36,778 nt of DNA from the IMG/VR virus record IMGVR_UViG_3300033156_001223, positions 105,842 to 142,619 of that record; one strand, written 5' to 3'. This DNA is from a virus. A program made the position numbers and the translations under genes. Of this stretch, positions 30,058 to 36,778 are shown piece after piece (the stretch's first letter is position 1; the number at the start of each line of letters is the position of its first letter). The notes under the pieces are model-generated. The model did not search any database. It was not told the DNA's origin and worked only from the letters and a program-made list of their open reading frames with translations.

Positions 30058-30770
30058 TTCTTTGGCCATGCTTCTAGAAATCTTTTATGATTGTCCTTTA
30101 TCTGCTCATATCTTCTGGTTGGGCTTTTACTTTGATAATGAATAACATTCGTCCTTACATTATGATTTACTATCCATCCTCCCACTAACCCCGCTTTCTG
30201 GAGTGCAGCCGAAAAGACTGGGTCAGTGCCATAACCACATTTCAAAGGTACTCTTGGAATCCGTTTGCATAGCTCCACATTACTCATCCTAAAGCAGCCT
30301 GGTAGGGACGTACTCTTATATAGTTTGAATTGTGAGTTTTGGAATATGCGCTCTCCATCAAACAAATCTGTGCCTCTTGAGGGAGACCACACATAAGAGC
30401 ACATAGCCCCCTTTTTCCCTGTTAGGATGTGTAAACAAACTAAACCTTTTAATAAATTTTCAACATGGATGGGCTTTGCTAAAATATCAAAATCAATTTC
30501 CAGCAGAAAAGGCGTATGGCATTCATATATTTCTTGCTGCCAATAATACCATTTACCATTATTAGGCCCAGATTCGTAGTGTAACTCCCTAGCAGCAAGC
30601 ATATCACAAATTTGCTTATACTGTTGGCATTCCTGAACTACTATTAACCGCAAATCAAAAAAACCGCACTCTATAAGGGTGGTAAGCAAGCCCTTTTGTA
30701 AATCATCTAATCTAGCTTTAGAGTCAATATGAATAACAGATAGACACGTAATCTGTGGGAAATATTTCAT
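30054..30770 (-). CDS. Glycosyltransferase, GT-A fold
   Basis: 238 aa. LLEIDFDILAKP (about 92-103) is a DxD-type metal and nucleotide-sugar motif, and the conserved late GCFRMS (about 157-162), GYGTDPVF (about 178-185) and VIHYQSKSP near the C-terminus fit small GT-A transferases. AGGAGG lies 7 nt before the ATG. It is part of the glycan run. Confidence 0.7.
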   Translation of the reverse strand: MKYFPQITCLSVIHIDSKARLDDLQKGLLTTLIECGFFDLRLIVVQECQQYKQICDMLAARELHYESGPNNGKWYYWQQEIYECHTPFLLEIDFDILAKPIHVENLLKGLVCLHILTGKKGAMCSYVWSPSRGTDLFDGERIFQNSQFKLYKSTSLPGCFRMSNVELCKRIPRVPLKCGYGTDPVFSAALQKAGLVGGWIVNHNVRTNVIHYQSKSPTRRYEQIKDNHKRFLEAWPKK

Positions 30771-31537
30771 AAATTTCCTCCTGAATAACAGGGAACAGCT
30801 TTTGCAACCCCAAATTGTCTTCCAAGAATACCCCCACGATGCCAGCGTTTATCACCCAAAACCTCAGAAGGAACATATATTTGGGATATCCTACTCAGCT
30901 TCATAACAAAATCGGCATCTGGAGTGGTCCAATTAGCTTCACTCCAATAGGGCCTCTTTCTACTTATCAAAATACTCAGTTGATGTGATATCCCGTTATG
31001 ATCCACATTTCCTAATCGCATCGTGCCCCTCTTCCAAATCCCAGATCTTTGGGGAACAACTGCACCTACCGCACTATGAAATATTCTCCAATCTGGTGCT
31101 TGAACAAATCGCAATTTTGCTACTACTACTTTGTATTTCTGCAAGTGCTTTGCTAACACTTCTAGTTGATTAGGGTATTTATAATCGTCACAAGTACTAT
31201 ATACTACATATTTGCAAAGACTTCTATCCACTAAATCATATAATACCAAATTTATATTCTCAGTCCAGCTTACCCTCCGTCTATGCCCCCAAGTTATATC
31301 TTTTCTGAAGATTGGAACAATGCGAGTATCTTCAATAGCATGTTTCATAATCACTTTTTTAGTAAATGGATTGAGGCGATCACTGTTGTCATCTACAATA
31401 TATAAAGCCCAATTCTGGTAGGTCTGGTTTCTAATTGACCAAATTGCCTCATCTAGTAGAAAATCTCTGGCAAAACTAGTCATAATTATGGCGAATTCAG
31501 CTTTGTGAGCACTCTCTGGTATCATTACTTTACTCAC
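30767..31537 (-). CDS. Glycosyltransferase family 2
   Basis: 256 aa, start at GTG 31537 or ATG 31525 (neither has a clear ribosome binding site). FAIIMTSFARDFLLDEAIWSIRNQTYQNWALYIVDDNSD (about 16-54) is the GT2 entry pattern, with DDNSD as the nucleotide site, and STCDDYKYPNQL (about 114-125) holds the second acidic motif. A late HRGG segment ends the domain. Probably adds a sugar to a growing glycan. Confidence 0.78.
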   Translation of the reverse strand: MSKVMIPESAHKAEFAIIMTSFARDFLLDEAIWSIRNQTYQNWALYIVDDNSDRLNPFTKKVIMKHAIEDTRIVPIFRKDITWGHRRRVSWTENINLVLYDLVDRSLCKYVVYSTCDDYKYPNQLEVLAKHLQKYKVVVAKLRFVQAPDWRIFHSAVGAVVPQRSGIWKRGTMRLGNVDHNGISHQLSILISRKRPYWSEANWTTPDADFVMKLSRISQIYVPSEVLGDKRWHRGGILGRQFGVAKAVPCYSGGNL

Positions 31538-32441
31538 ATATCTTAATTAATTGGTGCTTTCCTAACGACCAACAAGAATTAAAAGAAAATCTGCAATTAT
31601 TTTCTGCCGTTTTTAAGATTAGTGATCTGATTAGCTTGAACACAGACCTAGGATTTATATTCATACACATATTCTCCTTACAAGCCCACCGAGGCGTGTA
31701 TTGGCATGGTTGGCATGGAAGATCTTTGAATAATATTACTGCTCCATTCCATGGTGCATTTTTCCTTATCGAAGTAGGCCCCCAAAGAACAATCGGCACC
31801 AATCCAATAGCTGAAGAAAGATGGGCAAGCCCACAATCGACAGTAATCAACAGAGATGTCCTAAATAATGTATCCAAAATACTAACTAAGTCTTTCCTTC
31901 TCCAATCAATAGTTCCAGGAATATAATTGTCAGAAGTATGACCAACAGTTACTACTTCTCCTATCTTTTTAAGTTGAGAAGCTAGCTCAGACCAACACTC
32001 CAGACGCCAAAACTTGTTTCTCCACATTCTATTTTTTGGTTTTCCAGGAGCTAATCCAAAAATTAGGTGATCTAATTTATGATAATCTATATCAAGACTT
32101 AATCTAATCGGATTATTAACTGGATCACCAGAAACTTCAAATTTAGGTCGTAGTAAGCTAAAATTGGCCTGTACCTCATGCATCTGAAAGGCATCTTTCT
32201 TACTGCGGTCGATAAAATGAGAAATATCTCCTCCAAGCGACTCATAAACATCCAATCCAGAGTAGGATTCTCCAAACTGTATATTCGGATAATTTATACT
32301 AAAAATTATCTTTTGCTTCTCACAACAGACTATATTTATTCCGTCATAATATTGGAAAAGAAAGTCTAATACTGGAAGGCAATTTATTGCATTTCCTATA
32401 CCATCATATAGCACTCGATAAATACATCTTTTCCCCTTCAT
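31530..32441 (-). CDS. Glycosyltransferase family 9 (heptosyltransferase-like)
   Basis: 303 aa from ATG 32441. YDGIGNAINCLP (about 12-23) and TVDCGLAHLSSAIGLVPIVLWGPTS (about 200-224) are the GT9 signatures (the family's D-S/T-G-x-x-H-x-A-x-x-x-G and LFGPT). A C-x2-C-x7-C-x4-C cysteine cluster follows, as in many heptosyltransferases. It overlaps the FkbM gene by 4 bp. Substrate may be a heptose or related sugar. Confidence 0.8.
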   Translation of the reverse strand: MKGKRCIYRVLYDGIGNAINCLPVLDFLFQYYDGINIVCCEKQKIIFSINYPNIQFGESYSGLDVYESLGGDISHFIDRSKKDAFQMHEVQANFSLLRPKFEVSGDPVNNPIRLSLDIDYHKLDHLIFGLAPGKPKNRMWRNKFWRLECWSELASQLKKIGEVVTVGHTSDNYIPGTIDWRRKDLVSILDTLFRTSLLITVDCGLAHLSSAIGLVPIVLWGPTSIRKNAPWNGAVILFKDLPCQPCQYTPRWACKENMCMNINPRSVFKLIRSLILKTAENNCRFSFNSCWSLGKHQLIKICE

Positions 32442-33124
32442 TTCCAATAAAGAATGTTGTCGAATAGAGGTAGGGAGGAAAGCACTAATTTCGAAAATCC
32501 GTGTTCGATTAATATGTCATCGACTCGTTCTTTGTAAGGATTCCAAACCTCTAACATAAACCCCACAATATTGCCAGAAGAAATTGTGTTACTCGCTCCT
32601 TTCAACATATCTAGCTCGTACCCCTCAATATCAGCCCAGATAAACAATTTTTTCGCTTCTAATCTTAATAAATCTACTAAATAATCTACAGTTGTAACAT
32701 AAAAAAAGCCTTCACCTAAATAAGTATCCCCATCAGCCAAATTTTGGTTTTTCCCATGCAATGAATACCCACTATATGTATCTGCTGTATGGACTTTTCC
32801 CTCCTGTGAGCCTAAGCCCCAATTAAAAAGAATGCCTGGGTAGGAAGCAAGTTTTAAAAATAGATGTCGAATTGGATGAGGCTCTAAACCAATGATGGAT
32901 ATATTAGGAATCACACGCTTTAAGACCCAAGCCTCAGAGCCGGGATGACCGGGGCCAGCATCAATAAAAACGTCAAAAGATTCTACAACGTCGAGTATTT
33001 TTCTGATTGGCTTATCAAATCTTCTCCAATAATGAGTAGGGTTATAGAAATTCCACTTGTAGGTTTTGAACCATAAATCATTCAATTTAGGATGGTTATC
33101 CATTCTAACTCTTAAATATTCCAT
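32438..33124 (-). CDS. FkbM-family methyltransferase
   Basis: 228 aa. FIDAGPGHPGSEAW (about 53-66) is the S-adenosylmethionine loop, IIGLEPHP (about 76-83) the acidic end of the second strand, TVDYLVD (about 145-151) and IWADIEGYELDMLKGA (about 161-176) the FkbM signature. Such enzymes often O-methylate sugars. First gene of the glycan run; the start has no clear ribosome binding site, and the 57-bp gap to the zinc-ribbon gene upstream shows no strong promoter. Confidence 0.78.
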   Translation of the reverse strand: MEYLRVRMDNHPKLNDLWFKTYKWNFYNPTHYWRRFDKPIRKILDVVESFDVFIDAGPGHPGSEAWVLKRVIPNISIIGLEPHPIRHLFLKLASYPGILFNWGLGSQEGKVHTADTYSGYSLHGKNQNLADGDTYLGEGFFYVTTVDYLVDLLRLEAKKLFIWADIEGYELDMLKGASNTISSGNIVGFMLEVWNPYKERVDDILIEHGFSKLVLSSLPLFDNILYWK

Positions 33125-33181
33125 TTACAATAACTGACTTACCTACCATCTCCTCACATGATAAATCACTCGGACGCGATA

Positions 33182-33400
33182 TCACTCCTCATCTATATTA
33201 GGAAAAGAAAACACCATATCAGCCAATTTATTATAGCAGTCCCCACACAATATCATCTCTAAAGTATGGGAGACACTCGAGGAGAATTCAGTATCTGTCT
33301 CTTGCCATAATATATTTACTTTAGCATGACCATATCTACTCTTTTCATCAATTGAGCAACCACACCTGGCACACTTTCTAATCTCTTTTCCTTTTGCCAT
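33182..33400 (-). CDS. Small zinc-ribbon protein
   Basis: 72 aa, AAGGAGG 6 nt before the ATG. CARC (about 10-13) and CGDC (about 51-54) form the ribbon. Middle strand-rich segment (HAKVNILWQETDTEFSSS). Unknown role. Confidence 0.6.
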   Translation of the reverse strand: MAKGKEIRKCARCGCSIDEKSRYGHAKVNILWQETDTEFSSSVSHTLEMILCGDCYNKLADMVFSFPNIDEE

Positions 33401-33429
33401 TTCAACCCTCCTTAGTAGTCATAAAGTGT

Positions 33430-33972
33430 CTACTCACATATATATCTAGATAACTCCTCCTCTATAATTCTAATAGCATTTTTCTTTAATCTTAATCTCA
33501 GCTCAATCCCCAAATCATCTATAGGTATTCTCGACCAACATTTTGGGCACATGAGTGAAGACATACATATATAGCCTCCTTTTCTTCCCTTAAAATCTTT
33601 AGATATACCTATCGTCTCAATTACTGATCCTCTTAAGAATATGAGGGAAATCTCATCCAACTTCAAAACTTCTCCGCACTCGTGGCATCTAATATTTCCT
33701 TCCTCATCAACCATTTCTTTCTCCAACTTCTCTCTCAGAACACTAATATCATCTTCAACATAACCTATAACTTCTTCCAAGTTCTCTATATCAATACCAT
33801 CAGACAAATATTTCTCACAATTTGGGCATTGTAAATTAATTGATAGGTGTGGGGGATAGAAGTCTTGCATAAGATTATCTATTTTACCATCTGTGAATTG
33901 ACTGAAACACGTTACTACCGTAACATCATTTATTTCAAATTCTACGTGACATTTTGGGCACCTATATTTCAT
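33430..33972 (-). CDS. Large zinc-ribbon protein with two or three ribbons
   Basis: 180 aa. Begins MKYRCPKCHVEFEINDVTVV, like the 34986 paralog (MKYKCPQCGEDFEIKDVEL). CPKC/CPNC (4-7 and about 48-51), CHEC (about 96-99) and a final CPKC (about 138-141) give several ribbons. It starts after a GGAGG site 11 nt from the ATG. Part of the zinc-ribbon family that runs to 35292. Confidence 0.6.
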   Translation of the reverse strand: MKYRCPKCHVEFEINDVTVVTCFSQFTDGKIDNLMQDFYPPHLSINLQCPNCEKYLSDGIDIENLEEVIGYVEDDISVLREKLEKEMVDEEGNIRCHECGEVLKLDEISLIFLRGSVIETIGISKDFKGRKGGYICMSSLMCPKCWSRIPIDDLGIELRLRLKKNAIRIIEEELSRYICE

Positions 33973-34012
33973 AGCAAATATCCCTCCTCGCGATTTAATG
34001 TGTCTCCAGATG

Positions 34013-34348
34013 CTAGAGTTGTCTCAACGTATCAAAAGTCTTCTGTAAAGCTTTTTCTATCTCCTTAAATATTACCTGCTCGGCTGTCTCAAAATTGTCA
34101 AGCACACACCCTCGATTCGCTGTTATTACGGCAACTTTATTATCCATTATCCCAAAAGATGGACATGTTGCTTTCAACATTTGAGAAAATAAAGATGATA
34201 GAAAAGAATCGCTAGTAATTGCTTCTGGGAAGATTAAATAGAAAGCCATATAGGCTCTTTCTCGATGCCAGTATCCTCGGAAATTAAATGATCGAGTATC
34301 AACAGTAATTGTATAATCAACTATCTTATGGCAATTAGCCCTTGTCAT
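34013..34348 (-). CDS. C-terminal half of a split accessory family
   Basis: 111 aa, ATGA overlap with 34345. Matches the C-terminal third of the 306-aa gene at 35285: FNFRGYWHRERAYMAFYLIFPEAI here against FKFTGSWGTDGRHLILTLEIPEEI there, then VAVITANRG against LTVSIDKRL and a similar helical end. The acidic/helical C-terminus (KEIEKALQKTFDTLRQL) is shared. Unknown function. Confidence 0.6.
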   Translation of the reverse strand: MTRANCHKIVDYTITVDTRSFNFRGYWHRERAYMAFYLIFPEAITSDSFLSSLFSQMLKATCPSFGIMDNKVAVITANRGCVLDNFETAEQVIFKEIEKALQKTFDTLRQL

Positions 34349-34683
34349 GCCAATGAGTAACCATCTACCTGAGCTTTACTACCAACCCCAGTGAGTCTGT
34401 CAATCCAAGAAATCACATTCTCGCACTCTTCAATAACACCTTCCACATCATACTTAGCGAAACCCCCCAAATCAGCAAAATCTTTACACTCTCTAGAATC
34501 AAAAGGATAGAATATTCCTATCTCTGTAATTCTCTTGTCAATACCCTCTCGCTGCCTAGGATAAGGAAGGTGTAGATATCGAAATAGCCATTTTGAGTAG
34601 TTAATAAGCTTCTCATCCAACTTCACACTTACCATAATACCAGTCTGAGACCCTTGCATATGCGGAGTAACTCTTATTTCCAT
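34345..34683 (-). CDS. N-terminal half of a split accessory family
   Basis: 112 aa. Begins MEIRVTPHMQGSQTGIMVSVKLDE, matching MEIKKISPYIDGPSVGVVLQVELDE of the 306-aa gene (35285), so this gene and the next (34013) together represent that fused protein without its middle. The stop overlaps the next start by 4 bp. Confidence 0.6.
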   Translation of the reverse strand: MEIRVTPHMQGSQTGIMVSVKLDEKLINYSKWLFRYLHLPYPRQREGIDKRITEIGIFYPFDSRECKDFADLGGFAKYDVEGVIEECENVISWIDRLTGVGSKAQVDGYSLA

Positions 34684-34701
34684 TTTTCCTCCTCCTCATG
34701 G

Positions 34702-34986
34702 TTAAGAGTTATTATTTGTAGAGAGTTTTTCCAATAGTTTCTGGAGCAACTTATTAATAGCTTCCTGACTGATATTAATGTTCTGTGGTAAATTTCCCAA
34801 ACTTACTTCATCCTCAAGTAGTGGTTCATTACAATTAGGACAAGCCAAAATTGCCAAGCATTCTACTGGATATACTTCCTGGATAGGCTTTTGTAAATTG
34901 CCCCAAAAAGGGAGCAGAAATCCTCCCCGTAACTCAACATCCTTAATTTCAAAATCTTCCCCACATTGTGGACACTTATACTTCAT
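34702..34986 (-). CDS. Zinc-ribbon protein, paralog of 34999 and 33430
   Basis: 94 aa, AGGGGGA site 6 nt upstream. CPQC (about 5-8) and CPNC (about 49-52). The rest resembles the 34999 gene: GGFLLPFWGNLQKPIQEVYPVECLAIL here against GAFVLQFVGGLSKPVEQTQPVWCFITL there, with the same helical end (INKLLQKLLEKL). Confidence 0.62.
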   Translation of the reverse strand: MKYKCPQCGEDFEIKDVELRGGFLLPFWGNLQKPIQEVYPVECLAILACPNCNEPLLEDEVSLGNLPQNINISQEAINKLLQKLLEKLSTNNNS

Positions 34987-34998
34987 TACTGTTCCCCC

Positions 34999-35292
34999 TT
35001 AACCAATAATTCCGCAATTCTTCCCACTGATAAACTTTTCTAGTAGCTTCTGTTGGAGAGCATCTACAGCATCCTGCCCCACACTAAAACTTTCAGAAAC
35101 ATCATCCATATCTATCTCTTCATCTAATACCTTTTCACCACAATTAGGACATATAAGAGTTATGAAGCACCAAACTGGTTGGGTTTGCTCGACAGGTTTT
35201 GACAGTCCACCTACAAACTGAAGTACAAAGGCTCCTTCTAATTTAACCACATCACTTGTTACTCTCTTTTTACATCTTGGACATTCAAGCAT
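34999..35292 (-). CDS. Zinc-ribbon protein, paralog of 34702
   Basis: 97 aa. CPRC (4-7) and CPNC (about 49-52), same domain plan as 34702. Its start lies inside the end of the 306-aa gene (8-bp overlap), so the two are coupled. The pair [306-aa gene + this ribbon] and the pair [ribbon + split gene] suggest a duplicated cassette. Confidence 0.62.
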   Translation of the reverse strand: MLECPRCKKRVTSDVVKLEGAFVLQFVGGLSKPVEQTQPVWCFITLICPNCGEKVLDEEIDMDDVSESFSVGQDAVDALQQKLLEKFISGKNCGIIG

Positions 35293-36205
35293 TACATTCC
35301 TCCCGAGAAAGCTTTTTCAACTGGGACGCCAATTCAAAAGTAGTATTTAAAGCAGTATGTAATGCATCTAGCGCTTCCCGATTTGCTTGTTGCATTGACT
35401 CATAAAGTCTCTTATCGATAGATACTGTCAAACAACCATCTTTAATCTTCACTGTAGGATAACTAGGAGCTATCTTACTAAGTATTCGGTATGCATATGG
35501 ATCTGATTTAATTTCCTCTGGTATCTCCAGAGTAAGGATTAGATGACGCCCATCTGTTCCCCAACTACCGGTAAATTTGAATTTTTGTTCCTCGAAGGTA
35601 TATTCATACTCGACTGCATCCATACATTTTAATTTGCAATTACTGATAAATTCAATCTCCTCCTTTAGCACTTTCGGGAAGAAGGCATTGATTATACGTT
35701 CTAGTTCGCTCCCTCTATAGCTACACACAAGCTTATTATCTCTGAGAACCGATTCGCTGACATCTGCTCGATACATGCCCCTTACTAGACATGTGGCACA
35801 AGGTAGTAGTTCTTCAGGTAACTCAATTTCAGTAACTAATTTACTATCCTCAGGTATATATTTCCATTCCCATTGCAACTTATAATCTCCCACTTCTATC
35901 TCGAATGATTTACTAATGGTAGTTTCAATGAAACTCAGACATCTTTTGCAGTGCACCTCAATGGATTCAGCGGTTTCTTTCATGGACTCTACAAGATCTG
36001 AAACTATCTGATATCTCCACGGATTTACTTCCCCACGCAGCTCAAGTATCTTTCCATCTAACTTCATTAAATATCGCGAGGAGTATCTCCGCAGGTAATA
36101 GTCGAGTATTGCTGGCAACTGGAAAACATCTTCGTCTAATTCTACTTGTAATACTACTCCAACAGATGGCCCATCTATATAAGGGGATATCTTTTTGATC
36201 TCCAT
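35285..36205 (-). CDS. Fused accessory protein, unknown function
   Basis: 306 aa, GGGAGG site 6 nt before the ATG. The N-terminal third matches the 34345 gene and the C-terminal third matches the 34013 gene. Between them lies a separate middle part with cysteines (HCKRCLSF; CATCLVRG; NCKLKCMDA) that could bind zinc. No known domain is recognised. Confidence 0.62.
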   Translation of the reverse strand: MEIKKISPYIDGPSVGVVLQVELDEDVFQLPAILDYYLRRYSSRYLMKLDGKILELRGEVNPWRYQIVSDLVESMKETAESIEVHCKRCLSFIETTISKSFEIEVGDYKLQWEWKYIPEDSKLVTEIELPEELLPCATCLVRGMYRADVSESVLRDNKLVCSYRGSELERIINAFFPKVLKEEIEFISNCKLKCMDAVEYEYTFEEQKFKFTGSWGTDGRHLILTLEIPEEIKSDPYAYRILSKIAPSYPTVKIKDGCLTVSIDKRLYESMQQANREALDALHTALNTTFELASQLKKLSREECNA

Positions 36206-36228
36206 GAGTTACCTCCCTGCTTTAATTT
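36203..36228. repeat. 26-bp boundary repeat, copy 1
   Basis: CATGAGTTACCTCCCTGCTTTAATTTC-type sequence covering the start codon and ribosome binding site of the 306-aa gene. It recurs at 36657-36682 with one mismatch (25/26). Confidence 0.8.
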
Positions 36229-36260
36229 CATTGACTCTTTGTTTGCATTGTGTATCTCCT

Positions 36261-36659
36261 TTATTCTGGTATTTCATGTATTTCCGCACTCACAGTAGCA
36301 TTAAAGTACTTACCCTGAATTAATGTATCTACCTCATCGGCTTGTAAATAATATTCTCGATCCAAAGCATCGAGAATATGCCGTACTAGAGTACGCATTT
36401 CCTTACCACCAATATCTTCAAAATTATCCCGATCATCCAAATAATCTATATCATCGCGTATTCCAAGCTTAATCTTGATTCTGTAGCTTTTGCGACCAAC
36501 ATCAATCTGTATTTCAGTATATACACACGGATACTCACCATCATACATCCGCAATCTATAATTGTCCCATTGCAACTTTTTCATTAAATCATCAAGCAGA
36601 GCAGAAAGTATATCCTTCACACATTCCTGCTCATACTTTCTCTGCAACTCTTTGCTCAT
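36261..36659 (-). CDS. Unknown protein
   Basis: 132 aa with AGGGAGG 6 nt before the ATG. Charged, alpha/beta: a long helix (about 1-32), a strand pair (RLRMYDGEYPCVYTEIQIDVGRKSYRIKIKLG) and an Asp-rich segment (RDDIDYLDDRDNFEDIGG). Not recognised. A 6-codon frame with an AGGAG site follows its stop (start 36248) but is too short to call. Confidence 0.6.
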   Translation of the reverse strand: MSKELQRKYEQECVKDILSALLDDLMKKLQWDNYRLRMYDGEYPCVYTEIQIDVGRKSYRIKIKLGIRDDIDYLDDRDNFEDIGGKEMRTLVRHILDALDREYYLQADEVDTLIQGKYFNATVSAEIHEIPE

Positions 36660-36682
36660 GAGTCACCTCCCTGCTTTAATTT
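36657..36682. repeat. 26-bp boundary repeat, copy 2
   Basis: Covers the start codon and ribosome binding site of the 132-aa gene and the last codons (EIKAGR) of the partial gene upstream. Matches 36203-36228 at 25 of 26 positions. Confidence 0.8.
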
Positions 36683-36778
36683 CGTCGAGATCCAGTTCTC
36701 TGAATAGACTTTCAAGTTTTTCCCTTACTCTATCAAAGAATCCCTCAGAATTTACTTCTTGAGTAGTAGCTCTGAGAA
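36663..36778 (-). CDS. Unknown protein, 3' part only
   Basis: The last 37 codons of a gene that enters from the right edge, ending FRELDLDEIKAGR. The visible tail is a charged amphipathic helix. The same EIKAGR ending occurs as a remnant before the 306-aa gene, part of the boundary repeat. Confidence 0.55.
   Translation of the reverse strand, partial: LRATTQEVNSEGFFDRVREKLESLFRELDLDEIKAGR

Noticed and set aside
36206-36248. Six-codon frame MQTKSQ with AGGAG site
   Set aside because: Too short to tell from chance, and it lies within a boundary repeat.

Overview
The window looks like part of the genome of a tailed double-stranded DNA bacteriophage (or prophage/phage-plasmid) of a bacterium. 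It is AT-rich and tightly packed, with many ATGA-type overlaps and strong AGGAGG-type ribosome binding sites. It carries a portal protein, a large terminase, a likely capsid-maturation protease and a likely baseplate protein, along with two tRNA-type genes. The host cannot be named from the sequence. Ribosome binding sites, sigma70-like promoters, a bacterial parS sequence and an encoded-CCA tRNA all point to a bacterial host.

Layout. (1) Positions 1-2065, minus strand: a family-4 (Fe-S) uracil-DNA glycosylase cut by the window edge, an XPB-like helicase and a small acidic protein. (2) 2167-6653, plus strand: two unknown proteins, then portal and terminase, from a promoter placed so close to the first ATG that the mRNA should be leaderless. 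(3) 6675-14030, minus strand: a run of small accessory genes (zinc ribbons, membrane proteins, protease-like protein, triple-HTH protein, P-loop kinase, HicB-like protein), with an odd plus-strand tRNA inside it. (4) 14038-15010: a divergent promoter pair, one plus-strand baseplate-like gene, and a convergent tRNA-Gln. (5) 15208-17308, minus strand: a phosphoesterase-ATP-dependent DNA ligase fusion, an exact Bacillus-type parS site, and a gene bracketed by a 14-bp inverted repeat next to eight TATC repeats. (6) 17306-24013, minus strand: zinc ribbons, a 5'(3')-nucleotidase-like HAD protein, thymidylate kinase, RmlA, RmlD, an HD phosphohydrolase and a GT4-like glycosyltransferase. (7) 24052-26939: a terminator, an exported lipoprotein, a three-member paralogous family with damaged or unusual 5' ends, two tandem hairpins, and a GC-rich structured non-coding RNA with its own promoter and terminator. 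(8) 26958-33124: a glycan-modification cluster of two sulfotransferases, four glycosyltransferases and an FkbM methyltransferase, with small paralogous genes between them. (9) 33182-36778: zinc-ribbon proteins and a duplicated, split/fused accessory family.

How the genes fit together. Portal and terminase package DNA. Glycosylase, helicase and ligase suggest self-supplied repair. Thymidylate kinase, RmlA and RmlD connect dTMP metabolism to dTDP-sugar synthesis, and the glycosyltransferases, sulfotransferases and FkbM enzyme could decorate a virion or host-surface glycan. Transcription uses two visible start styles: promoters whose -10 box lies 6-9 nt before an ATG with no ribosome binding site, and ordinary leadered units with strong ribosome binding sites. 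The most unusual items are the structured RNA (26734-26925), the parS site (16697-16712), the inverted-repeat cassette beside it, and the non-canonical tRNA (10017-10108). Four small genes appear to be out of frame by one base. These may be assembly indels, so their reading frames should be treated with care.
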